DNA from: an uncultured Bacilli bacterium
GTDB lineage: Bacteria; Bacillota_I; Bacilli_A; RF39; UBA660
Direction of reading: 5' to 3'
NCBI GenBank assembly: GCA_944371305.1
Contig: CALVXM010000009.1
Span: forward strand, 1 to 44,529
Length of the DNA stretch: 44,529 nt
A program made the position numbers and the translations under genes. The notes under the pieces were generated by a model. It saw nothing but the letters and a program-made list of their open reading frames with translations. It searched no databases and had not been told where the DNA came from. Shown here piece after piece: positions 1 to 5,673 of this stretch. Every line of letters begins with the position of its first letter. The stretch's first letter is position 1.

Positions 1-340
1 AATTTATAACAAACTATTAAAATTTATAAAATTACTATTGACTTTTAATAGTTAGTCTCCTCACTTCTATTATGTCTTATATTTATATCGTTTATTCTAT
101 AAAGCAATTTTAACTTATATTAGATTATAAGTCAATTATCCTTTTTAATAATATGCGATGATTTTAATATGAAGTGGTTTATTTCTTTTTGAATTAAACA
201 AATAACAATTTACTCTATAAAGGTTTTTGCCCCCCATGTGTGCTATTTGCTAATGCGGGTGTTACCTTATTTTCTATCATCTTACTGCACCTACTTTCTA
301 TATTTAATTATATATTATTTTTTATTTAAAAATAAGATTT
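1..340. other. AT-rich intergenic edge, no convincing gene
   Basis: The stretch before the first clear gene is extremely AT-rich and holds no long reading frame on either strand. The rest of a B. subtilis-type spoIIIA operon (AA to AG) is not here, although SpoIIIAH follows. The only notable part is a locally GC-richer block at about 228-262, which lies inside a 21-codon reading frame on the minus strand (listed separately). Confidence 0.6.
215..280 (-). CDS. possible 21-residue peptide
   Basis: Reading frame of 21 codons, MIENKVTPALANSTHGGQKPL, ending in TAG. An AGGTG ribosome binding site (bases 288-292 on the plus strand) lies 7 bases before the ATG. Base composition is richer in G+C than its surroundings. 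I do not recognise the peptide. Against it: it is very short, has no recognisable domain, and I see no clear -35 box or terminator around it. It could be chance or a gene remnant. Confidence 0.2.
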   Translation of the reverse strand: MIENKVTPALANSTHGGQKPL

Positions 341-356
341 AGTTTAACAAAAAAAT

Positions 357-385
357 TCATAATTGTTTAAAAACTTTAATATACT
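357..385 (+). promoter_or_regulatory. sigma-E-like promoter of spoIIIAH
   Basis: TCATAAT (357-363), 14 bases, AATATACT (378-385). Against the known sigma-E consensus (KMATATT, N14, CATACAHT) this matches 6 of 7 and 6 of 8 positions. The predicted transcript start near 392 leaves a short leader with a GGAGGA ribosome binding site. In B. subtilis spoIIIAH is transcribed in the mother cell by sigma-E. In such AT-rich DNA some matches are expected by chance. Confidence 0.45.
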
Positions 386-409
386 TAACTAGATTATGGA
401 GGAATAATT

Positions 410-919
410 ATGATTAATAAAAAAAGTATCTGGTTTTTAACTTTATTTAGTCTTATTCTAGTTTTAAGCGTTTATTATATAACTATGCCTAGTGAATTAT
501 TATTAAATACAAATGCAGATTACGAGAAAGATAATAAAACTCAAGAGGAAACACCAACTACCACTATTGAGGAAAGTACAGTTTTAGTGGCATTAAGAGT
601 TGAAGCTGAAGAAGAATTATTAAAAGAAATGGAAAATTTACAATCAATTCTAAATAATAGCGAAGCTAGCGTTGAAGAAAAAAATGAAGCTTTTGAAAAA
701 ATGAAAGAATTAAATACTAACAAAGGTGAAGAAGAAAAATTGCAAAATAAAATAAAAGAAGTCTATAAACTAGAATCATTTGTCAAAATTAAAAAAGATC
801 AAATTGAAATCGTTGTAAAAAAAGAAGAAAATGATAGTACACTAGCTAATCAAATTATGAGAACTATTCAAGAATTATATCAAGAACAAAAATATATAAC
901 TGTTAAATTCACTAAATAA
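410..919 (+). CDS. spoIIIAH: SpoIIIAH-like stage III sporulation protein
   Basis: A mother-cell membrane protein of the engulfment channel (SpoIIIA-SpoIIQ feeding tube) that links the mother cell and forespore. The 169 residues start with a short basic tail and one membrane segment (about 7-26; [16 protein letters not shown] closely resembles the B. subtilis start). A Glu/Lys-rich coiled region (about 45-115) follows, then a small mixed alpha/beta C-terminus that would be the ring-building YscJ/FliF-like domain. B. subtilis SpoIIIAH is 218 residues, so this copy is short, mainly in the linker. The start is supported by GGAGGA seven bases upstream. No spoIIIAA-AG genes lie within the 409 bases upstream. 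No terminator follows, so transcripts may run on into gerE. Confidence 0.85.
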   Translation: MINKKSIWFLTLFSLILVLSVYYITMPSELLLNTNADYEKDNKTQEETPTTTIEESTVLVALRVEAEEELLKEMENLQSILNNSEASVEEKNEAFEKMKELNTNKGEEEKLQNKIKEVYKLESFVKIKKDQIEIVVKKEENDSTLANQIMRTIQELYQEQKYITVKFTK

Positions 920-929
920 TTATTGTTTT

Positions 930-1001
930 TTCCCTCACTTATTTATAATTGGTACATAGAATAATATGAAGAAATATAAACCACCCAAGGAAGTGAGGGA
1001 A
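930..1001 (+). repeat. 11-bp inverted repeat spanning the gerE promoter and ribosome binding site
   Basis: TTCCCTCACTT at 930-940 is exactly complementary to AAGTGAGGGAA at 991-1001, with 50 bases between. The right arm covers the GAGGG ribosome binding site of gerE (ATG at 1004). The left arm overlaps the -35 part of the sigma-K-like promoter. In a transcript running in from spoIIIAH the arms could pair and hide the ribosome binding site. A transcript started at the sigma-K-like promoter (about 970) would lack the left arm. Confidence 0.6.
936..963 (+). promoter_or_regulatory. sigma-K-like promoter of gerE
   Basis: CAC at 936-938 and CATAGAATA at 955-963, i.e. AC-N16-CATAnnnTA, a full match to the -10 consensus of the late mother-cell factor sigma-K with the two-base AC -35 element at about the right distance. 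gerE is a sigma-K gene in B. subtilis. The same layout occurs before spoVIF and before the small gene at 15194. Confidence 0.6.
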
Positions 1002-1003
1002 TT

Positions 1004-1210
1004 ATGTCTAAAAGTGTTTTGACCAAAAGAGAAAAAGAAGTATTTGATTTGTTAGTATTAAATCGTTCGACTGATCAAATTGCTAACAAATTAGGAATAA
1101 GTGAAAAGACCGTAAGAAATCATATTTCAAATGTAATGCAGAAATTAGGTGTTAAAGGTCGTGCTGGGGCTGTCATAGAACTTTTAAAATTAAAGGAAAT
1201 TTCATTATAA
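1004..1210 (+). CDS. gerE: GerE, late mother-cell transcription regulator
   Basis: A small LuxR/FixJ-type helix-turn-helix regulator that adjusts sigma-K-dependent coat gene expression. The 68 residues are essentially the DNA-binding domain alone, as in B. subtilis GerE (74). LTKREKEVFDLLV and GISEKTVRNHISNVMQKLGV, which holds the recognition helix, match that protein almost position for position. It lies between spoIIIAH and gerM; the gerE-gerM neighbourhood is also found in B. subtilis. It has its own sigma-K-like promoter, and a terminator follows directly. The ribosome binding site GAGGG lies in the arm of an inverted repeat, so translation may be controlled. Confidence 0.92.
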   Translation: MSKSVLTKREKEVFDLLVLNRSTDQIANKLGISEKTVRNHISNVMQKLGVKGRAGAVIELLKLKEISL

Positions 1211-1234
1211 AAAGGTATAAACAACCTTTTTTTT
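1210..1234 (+). terminator. terminator after gerE
   Basis: AAAAGGT, 7-base loop, ACCTTTT, then a run of T. It starts on the last base of the gerE stop codon. A GTATAAA-N13-CATAAAAT pair (1215-1242) overlaps it and could be a weak sigma-E promoter for gerM, but it would leave almost no leader before the gerM ribosome binding site. Confidence 0.75.
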
Positions 1235-1259
1235 CATAAAATTAATTAGGTGATTTAAT

Positions 1260-2222
1260 ATGCTTAAAAGAAAAATGATAAGGAAAATCATTATATCTAC
1301 TTCAGCCCTATTTGCTTTATTTTTACTTTATTTAATTCCTACTTCAGATAAAAACGATGAATTGGATGTTTCTCAAAATTTAGAATACGTCAATTTAGAA
1401 GTAGAAACCAATAGTATATATCTATTAGATAATTTTAATTATTTAGGAAAAACTGAAGTCGTTGTAAATAGTGAAACAACAGAAGAAAAAATAAAAGAAT
1501 TGGTAGAGGTATTAATAAATGGCGGGAATGGTGAAAATAAAATACCTAACGGGTTTAGATCTATTCTCCCTAGTGAAACTAAAATACTAAGTATTAAAGT
1601 TGAAGAAAATTTGGTTAAAATCGATTTTTCAAAAGACATTTTAAATATCAATAAAGATTTAGAAGAAAAGATGATTGAAGCTTTAGTATATACTATTACA
1701 TCAATTGACGGTATAGATAAAGTTGTTATTTATGTTGAAGGTGATATCCTAACTAAATTACCGCAAACAAACACTAATTTACCTAGTACATTAGATCGCA
1801 ATTTCGGAATCAATAAAACTTATGAATTTACTAAAACGGATGATATCAATCAGGTAACAATTTATTATTTAAACAAACACAATGATAACTATTACTATGT
1901 TCCAGTAACTAAATATCTAAACGATAACCGAGATAAAATAAAAATAATTATCGATGAATTAACCAGCACCAATACTTATAACACTAATTTGTTGAGCTAT
2001 TTAAGCAGTAACACTGAACTGTTAGCTATTGAAGAACAACCAGACATTTTAGAACTAACTTTTAATTCATATATTTTCTCTGATGTTGATAATAAAGATA
2101 TATTAGAAGAAGTTGTCTATACCATTTGTCTTTCTGTTAAAGATAATTATGACGTTAAAGAAGTTGTTATAAAAAATGAAGACGAGGAAGTTTTAAAAAC
2201 AGTTTTAAATACAATTGAATGA
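1260..2222 (+). CDS. gerM: GerM-like sporulation and germination protein
   Basis: A 320-residue envelope protein with an N-terminal membrane segment (about 10-27) and two GerMN (sporulation and spore germination) domains at roughly 75-160 and 225-315. Each holds the repeated pattern of a short LPS/LSS turn, a 'KI..I' strand and a 'I.FS' or 'LTFNS' strand. In B. subtilis GerM is a sigma-E protein needed to hold SpoIIQ and SpoIIIAH in place during engulfment, which fits the nearby spoIIIAH. Unlike the B. subtilis lipoprotein, no lipobox cysteine is visible, so it is probably anchored by its membrane helix. AGGTGA before the ATG supports the start. TGA is the stop. Confidence 0.85.
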   Translation: MLKRKMIRKIIISTSALFALFLLYLIPTSDKNDELDVSQNLEYVNLEVETNSIYLLDNFNYLGKTEVVVNSETTEEKIKELVEVLINGGNGENKIPNGFRSILPSETKILSIKVEENLVKIDFSKDILNINKDLEEKMIEALVYTITSIDGIDKVVIYVEGDILTKLPQTNTNLPSTLDRNFGINKTYEFTKTDDINQVTIYYLNKHNDNYYYVPVTKYLNDNRDKIKIIIDELTSTNTYNTNLLSYLSSNTELLAIEEQPDILELTFNSYIFSDVDNKDILEEVVYTICLSVKDNYDVKEVVIKNEDEEVLKTVLNTIE

Positions 2223-2224
2223 AC

Positions 2225-2252
2225 TTGACTTTTATAAAAAAACATTTATAAT
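2225..2252 (+). promoter_or_regulatory. sigma-A promoter of the 64-residue gene
   Basis: TTGACT (2225-2230), 16 bases, TATAAT (2247-2252). This is close to the vegetative consensus and sits directly after the gerM stop. Confidence 0.65.
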
Positions 2253-2276
2253 ATTCCTTACTAAAAGGAGGAAATT

Positions 2277-2471
2277 ATGAGCCATACTGATGATTTGTTA
2301 ATTGCTTTAAATTGTAAAATTGAAAGATTAATTGGATTGATGTCCACTAAAGAAAATAGTCAAGTTTTAAAAGAAATTAAACTTTTATTAAAAGAAGCCA
2401 ATGATTTAAAAAGATTCGAATTAGAAACAAAATATCCTGAACAATTTAGAAATTTTAAATTAAAAAAATAG
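2277..2471 (+). CDS. small charged protein of unknown function
   Basis: 64 residues, strongly alpha-helical and charged, with no signal peptide or membrane segment, so probably cytoplasmic. I do not recognise a family. It has a near-consensus vegetative promoter, an almost perfect ribosome binding site (AAAGGAGG) and its own terminator, so it looks like a real gene with substantial vegetative expression. It is expressed separately from the sporulation genes before it. The pattern 'LNCKIERLIGLM' followed by Lys/Glu/Leu heptad-like spacing suggests a helical bundle or coiled coil. Confidence 0.7.
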   Translation: MSHTDDLLIALNCKIERLIGLMSTKENSQVLKEIKLLLKEANDLKRFELETKYPEQFRNFKLKK

Positions 2472-2495
2472 TTATCAATTGATAACTTTTTTTTT
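2470..2495. terminator. bidirectional terminator between convergent genes
   Basis: GTTATCAATTGATAAC palindrome with T runs on the plus strand to the right and, because of the A run to the left, on the minus strand as well. It serves the small gene at 2277 and the glycosyltransferase ending at 2498. Confidence 0.8.
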
Positions 2496-2497
2496 GC

Positions 2498-3715
2498 TTA
2501 TTTTATACTAACTTTATGTTCAATTGGCACCCATTTAACATCTTTAATGAATAATGCTTTTAAAGCGCATATTACATATGTACTTAGATAAATTGGATTA
2601 TAGAAAATTGTCTTAATTTTAGTTTTTCTATTTAAAGCTAGTTTATCTTTTTTTATCATTTTATAAGTTATAATCATCATTATTATATAAGATAACAAAA
2701 GAACAATAAGAATAAATGTTAGAGTCTTAGTTATCGAAATATTTTGATTAAAATTACCAATAAATAAGTATAATATGTTTTTAAATACATATAAAATAAT
2801 TCCAATTGCAATATAAATAAAAGCTCTTACTCCTAAACAAACACTATACTTAGAACCATAATTATCTTTTTTAGAATCCATATCTTTAACAATTAGAGGA
2901 ATGTATTTCTTTCTCGCTTCAAAATAACCTTTAATCCATCTAATTCTTTGGCTAACAGTTTGCTTATATTTAGTTGGTTGTTCATCATAAAAAATAGCTT
3001 TATCATTATAATAAGTAGTTAAATTATTTAATATTGCGTAAAGGCTAAGTTCATAATCTTCCGTCAGTCCATAAAAAGGATAACCTTGCCATTTTTTTAT
3101 CCATGTTCCTTTAATATAAAAACCTGTCCCTGATATTATTGAATTAGCATTATGTTTATTTCTAAAATCATTACCTAAAGTATTTACCATAGAAAAAGTA
3201 AGACTTGAACAAGCTGCTATAACATTATCATTACCATTCTTACAGTTACGATAACCAATTCCGATATCATAACCTTGTTCATAAGTTTTTAACATCTCTT
3301 TAAAATAATTTTTATCTAATATGTTATCAGCATCAAAAATAAAATACAAATCATATTTTTTACTAATTTGTTTTAAAGCTTCATCTAAAGCATAACCTTT
3401 TCTTTGCCTAGTGGTCGTTCTTACAATTACAGTGGCATCATATTTTTTGCAAATATCTACTGTTTTATCTTTTTCTGATTCTACGATAACATAAGCATCT
3501 TCCATATTAAACTTAATTGATTGTTCCTTTAAACTTTTTAATAGACCTTCTATTACTTTACTTTCATTACGAGCTGGTATTAGAACACAAATTTTTTTAC
3601 CATATTGTTTGGATAAACTAATCTTATTTTTATTTTTTCTAATATTAATATTACCCATAATTAGTAGTAAAACACCTATTACAACAAAACACAAACAAAT
3701 TAAATCAAACATCAT
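2498..3715 (-). CDS. membrane family 2 glycosyltransferase
   Basis: A processive-type GT2 enzyme (hyaluronan/chitin/poly-GlcNAc synthase-like) expected to transfer sugars from UDP- or similar donors at the cytoplasmic face. One membrane segment (about 4-22) is followed by a GT-A domain: VLIPARNES near 44-52, the metal-binding DAD at 128-130, the probable catalytic ED at 219-220 in GLTEDYELS, and QRIRW at 256-260. Two or more further membrane segments follow (about 290-360). The Q..RW motif is typical of processive enzymes. The start overlaps the preceding CmpB-like gene by 4 bases (ATGA), so the two are translationally coupled. The polymer made cannot be told from sequence. Confidence 0.8.
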   Translation of the reverse strand: MMFDLICLCFVVIGVLLLIMGNINIRKNKNKISLSKQYGKKICVLIPARNESKVIEGLLKSLKEQSIKFNMEDAYVIVESEKDKTVDICKKYDATVIVRTTTRQRKGYALDEALKQISKKYDLYFIFDADNILDKNYFKEMLKTYEQGYDIGIGYRNCKNGNDNVIAACSSLTFSMVNTLGNDFRNKHNANSIISGTGFYIKGTWIKKWQGYPFYGLTEDYELSLYAILNNLTTYYNDKAIFYDEQPTKYKQTVSQRIRWIKGYFEARKKYIPLIVKDMDSKKDNYGSKYSVCLGVRAFIYIAIGIILYVFKNILYLFIGNFNQNISITKTLTFILIVLLLSYIIMMIITYKMIKKDKLALNRKTKIKTIFYNPIYLSTYVICALKALFIKDVKWVPIEHKVSIK

Positions 3716-4434
3716 TCAATCTCCTTATAAACCATATTAGGAAAGTATTTGGATAAAAAGTCATCATCATAGTATTTATCCAAAAAATGACCGACTGGCG
3801 TTAGTGGTGGAATATTATTTTTTCTTAAAGTCTGTCTTATGATTGCAGACCAAGAAATAGCCATATTAATTGCCATAAAAACTACTAAAATTTTAGTTAA
3901 CAACTTTCCTAGGTTGTATGGTATTTTTTCAATCAATTTAGATATAAATGGATAAATGTACTTGATAAATAATAATGAAAAAAATCCCCATAACAACATA
4001 TATGATAAAGTAACTCGACCATTTATATTTAAAAGTTTATGTGAATAATCCCAAGAAGTAGTATGAGTAAAAGTTTCTTGTAGAAAACCGATTAAATACT
4101 CAATACCACCACCTAATAATGCTCCATATATGACAGTTTCATACCACTTATGTTTTTTTTCGGCAAGTAAAGCTATTATAATAACAGCACCTACTCCATA
4201 AATGATATTAAATGGTCCATATATAACTCCTCTACGATATTCCCAAACTAAAGCACCTGTTCTTGAATAGACCAAAACACAGTTTAGAATTTCTTCATAA
4301 AATGAACCAATAACTGATCCAATTAAAAAAATAGCAAATAATTTATCAAAACAAATTCCTTTAGCAAAAGTTCTTTTATCTTTTTTAAAATATTCTAATA
4401 TCTTTTGTAATTTTTTCTTCATACTACCAACCAC
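3712..4434 (-). CDS. CmpB-like multi-pass membrane protein (PF06541 type)
   Basis: 240 residues with about five membrane segments. The pattern FYEE......R.G.....RGVIYGPFNIIYGVGA, with W-x-Y further on (SWDYS), is that of the 'putative ABC transporter CmpB' family. The function is unproven, and no ATPase partner lies nearby. Here it forms a two-gene operon with a glycosyltransferase, which suggests a role in export or modification of that enzyme's product rather than generic transport. The start is a GTG at 4434 or the ATG at 4422; neither has a strong ribosome binding site. Confidence 0.7.
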   Translation of the reverse strand: MVGSMKKKLQKILEYFKKDKRTFAKGICFDKLFAIFLIGSVIGSFYEEILNCVLVYSRTGALVWEYRRGVIYGPFNIIYGVGAVIIIALLAEKKHKWYETVIYGALLGGGIEYLIGFLQETFTHTTSWDYSHKLLNINGRVTLSYMLLWGFFSLLFIKYIYPFISKLIEKIPYNLGKLLTKILVVFMAINMAISWSAIIRQTLRKNNIPPLTPVGHFLDKYYDDDFLSKYFPNMVYKEIE

Positions 4435-4455
4435 TTCTTCAAAAGCACTAAGAAC

Positions 4456-4484
4456 ATTATACTATATATTTTTTTAAATAACAA
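4456..4484 (-). promoter_or_regulatory. sigma-A promoter of the cmpB-like/glycosyltransferase operon
   Basis: On the minus strand TTGTTA (4484-4479), 17 bases, TATAAT (4461-4456). It lies downstream of the galU terminator, so this pair is expressed independently of galU. Confidence 0.55.
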
Positions 4485-4505
4485 ATAATTACAAAAATGT
4501 AATAA

Positions 4506-4534
4506 ATCAAAAAATAGATTGTGAAATCTATTTT
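4506..4534 (-). terminator. galU terminator
   Basis: On the minus strand AAAATAGATT, loop TCAC, AATCTATTTT, then T residues. The 10-bp stem includes the galU stop codon. Confidence 0.75.
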
Positions 4535-5388
4535 ATTAAATTATTTATGTAAGATTTTAAATCATCTTTTAAATCATCTCTTTCCAAAGCAAAGGCGATA
4601 TTAGCTTTTATATAACCTAATTGATTACCAATATCATAATATGTGCCTTTAAATTTACAAGCATAAAAATCTTGTTTTTGCATTAAATTTAACATACCAT
4701 CAGTAAATTGATATTCATTACCTTTACCTTGTGATAGATTATCCAACTCCAAAAATATTTCGGGTTTCACAATATATCTTCCTAATCCAGCAAAATTGCT
4801 TGGTGCTGCTTCAACATTTGGTTTTTCGACGATTGACTTTATTTTGTCATCTTTTTCAAATTCAATAATGCCATATTTATAAACTAAACTAGGATCAACT
4901 TCTTGAACTCCAATAACATTACAATCGTATTTTTCATAAACGTCTATTAATTGTTTTAAAACAGGCTTATTAGTACTAGATTTCATTAAATCATCGCCAT
5001 ATAAAACAGCAAATGGTTCATCCCCAATAAACGATTTAGCTAGTTTAATAGCATGACCACTACCTAATGGCTCACCTTGTCTAATATAATATATCTTACA
5101 CATTTTAGAAATATTCTGAACCATCTCTAACTCTTTTAATTTATTATTTTTTGCTAATCTTGATTCTAGTTCAAAACTTTGATCAAAATGATCTTCAATA
5201 TTTCTTTTATAAGGACTGGTGATAAATAATATTTCTTCAATTCCACTTTCCACACATTCTTCTACAATATATTGCAAAGTTGGTTTATCGATAATTGGTA
5301 GTATCTCTTTTGGAACAGATTTAGTTACAGGTAAAAATCTAGTTCCCATTCCCGCTACTGGAATAACTGCTTTTCTAACTTTTTTCAA
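4528..5388 (-). CDS. galU: UTP-glucose-1-phosphate uridylyltransferase
   Basis: Makes UDP-glucose from UTP and glucose-1-phosphate, the donor for cell-envelope glycans and glycolipids. The nucleotide-binding start (VIPVAGMGTRFLPVTKS...PKEILPI) and the LYGDDL and EKP motifs are those of GalU/GtaB. Frames open further upstream (ATG at 5403 and 5397). The better start is the TTG at 5388, because GGAG lies 9 bases before it and the protein then begins L/M-KKVRKAVIPVAG, aligning exactly with B. subtilis GtaB (MKKVRKAIIPAAG). Length is about 286 residues, normal for the family. It probably feeds the glycosyltransferase encoded next door, but it has its own terminator. Confidence 0.93.
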   Translation of the reverse strand: MKKVRKAVIPVAGMGTRFLPVTKSVPKEILPIIDKPTLQYIVEECVESGIEEILFITSPYKRNIEDHFDQSFELESRLAKNNKLKELEMVQNISKMCKIYYIRQGEPLGSGHAIKLAKSFIGDEPFAVLYGDDLMKSSTNKPVLKQLIDVYEKYDCNVIGVQEVDPSLVYKYGIIEFEKDDKIKSIVEKPNVEAAPSNFAGLGRYIVKPEIFLELDNLSQGKGNEYQFTDGMLNLMQKQDFYACKFKGTYYDIGNQLGYIKANIAFALERDDLKDDLKSYINNLIK

Positions 5389-5446
5389 AATAATCATCTC
5401 CATTATAGATTATATCAATAATTTTAAAAAAAATAAATAAAAAGGC

Positions 5447-5475
5447 TTGAACATTTAAATTTTATGTAGTATAAT
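5447..5475 (+). promoter_or_regulatory. sigma-A promoter of tRNA-Arg(UCU)
   Basis: TTGAAC (5447-5452), 17 bases, TATAAT (5470-5475), about 20 bases before the mature tRNA. Confidence 0.7.
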
Positions 5476-5494
5476 TACTTTGTTCATTTGATGC

Positions 5495-5571
5495 GTCTCA
5501 GTAGCTCAGTTGGATAGAGCAATGCCCTTCTAAGGCAGCGGTCAGGGGTTCGAATCCCTTCTGGGACACCA
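5495..5571 (+). tRNA. tRNA-Arg (anticodon UCU)
   Basis: 77-base cloverleaf. Acceptor GTCTCAG pairs with CTGGGAC, the anticodon loop is CTTCTAA (TCT anticodon, reads AGA), and the T arm is GGTTCGAAT. CCA is encoded in the gene. A single-gene transcription unit with promoter and terminator. Confidence 0.95.
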
Positions 5572-5583
5572 TTTATAACATTT

Positions 5584-5610
5584 AAATCCTTTAATAATAA
5601 GGATTTTTTT
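5584..5610 (+). terminator. terminator of tRNA-Arg
   Basis: AAATCCTT, loop TAATAAT, AAGGATTT, then T run. Confidence 0.85.
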
Positions 5611-5628
5611 AATACTATAATTTTAAAT

Positions 5629-5667
5629 GATATAACCTCGATTTATTTAATAAGTCGAGGTTATATC
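5629..5667 (-). terminator. hairpin downstream of thrS
   Basis: A perfect 13-bp inverted repeat GATATAACCTCGA / TCGAGGTTATATC with a 13-base loop, seven bases past the thrS stop. The T run expected after an intrinsic terminator is poor in the minus direction, so it may serve as a 3' stabilising or processing hairpin as well as, or instead of, a terminator. Confidence 0.55.
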
Positions 5668-5673
5668 ACATTT

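Noticed and set aside
541-723. Shadow frames opposite spoIIIAH and many other genes
   Set aside because: No ribosome binding sites, and they lie fully antisense to well-supported genes.
1215-1242. Sigma-E-like promoter before gerM
   Set aside because: GTATAAA-N13-CATAAAAT is a fair match but overlaps the gerE terminator and would start the transcript at the ribosome binding site; too weak to call.
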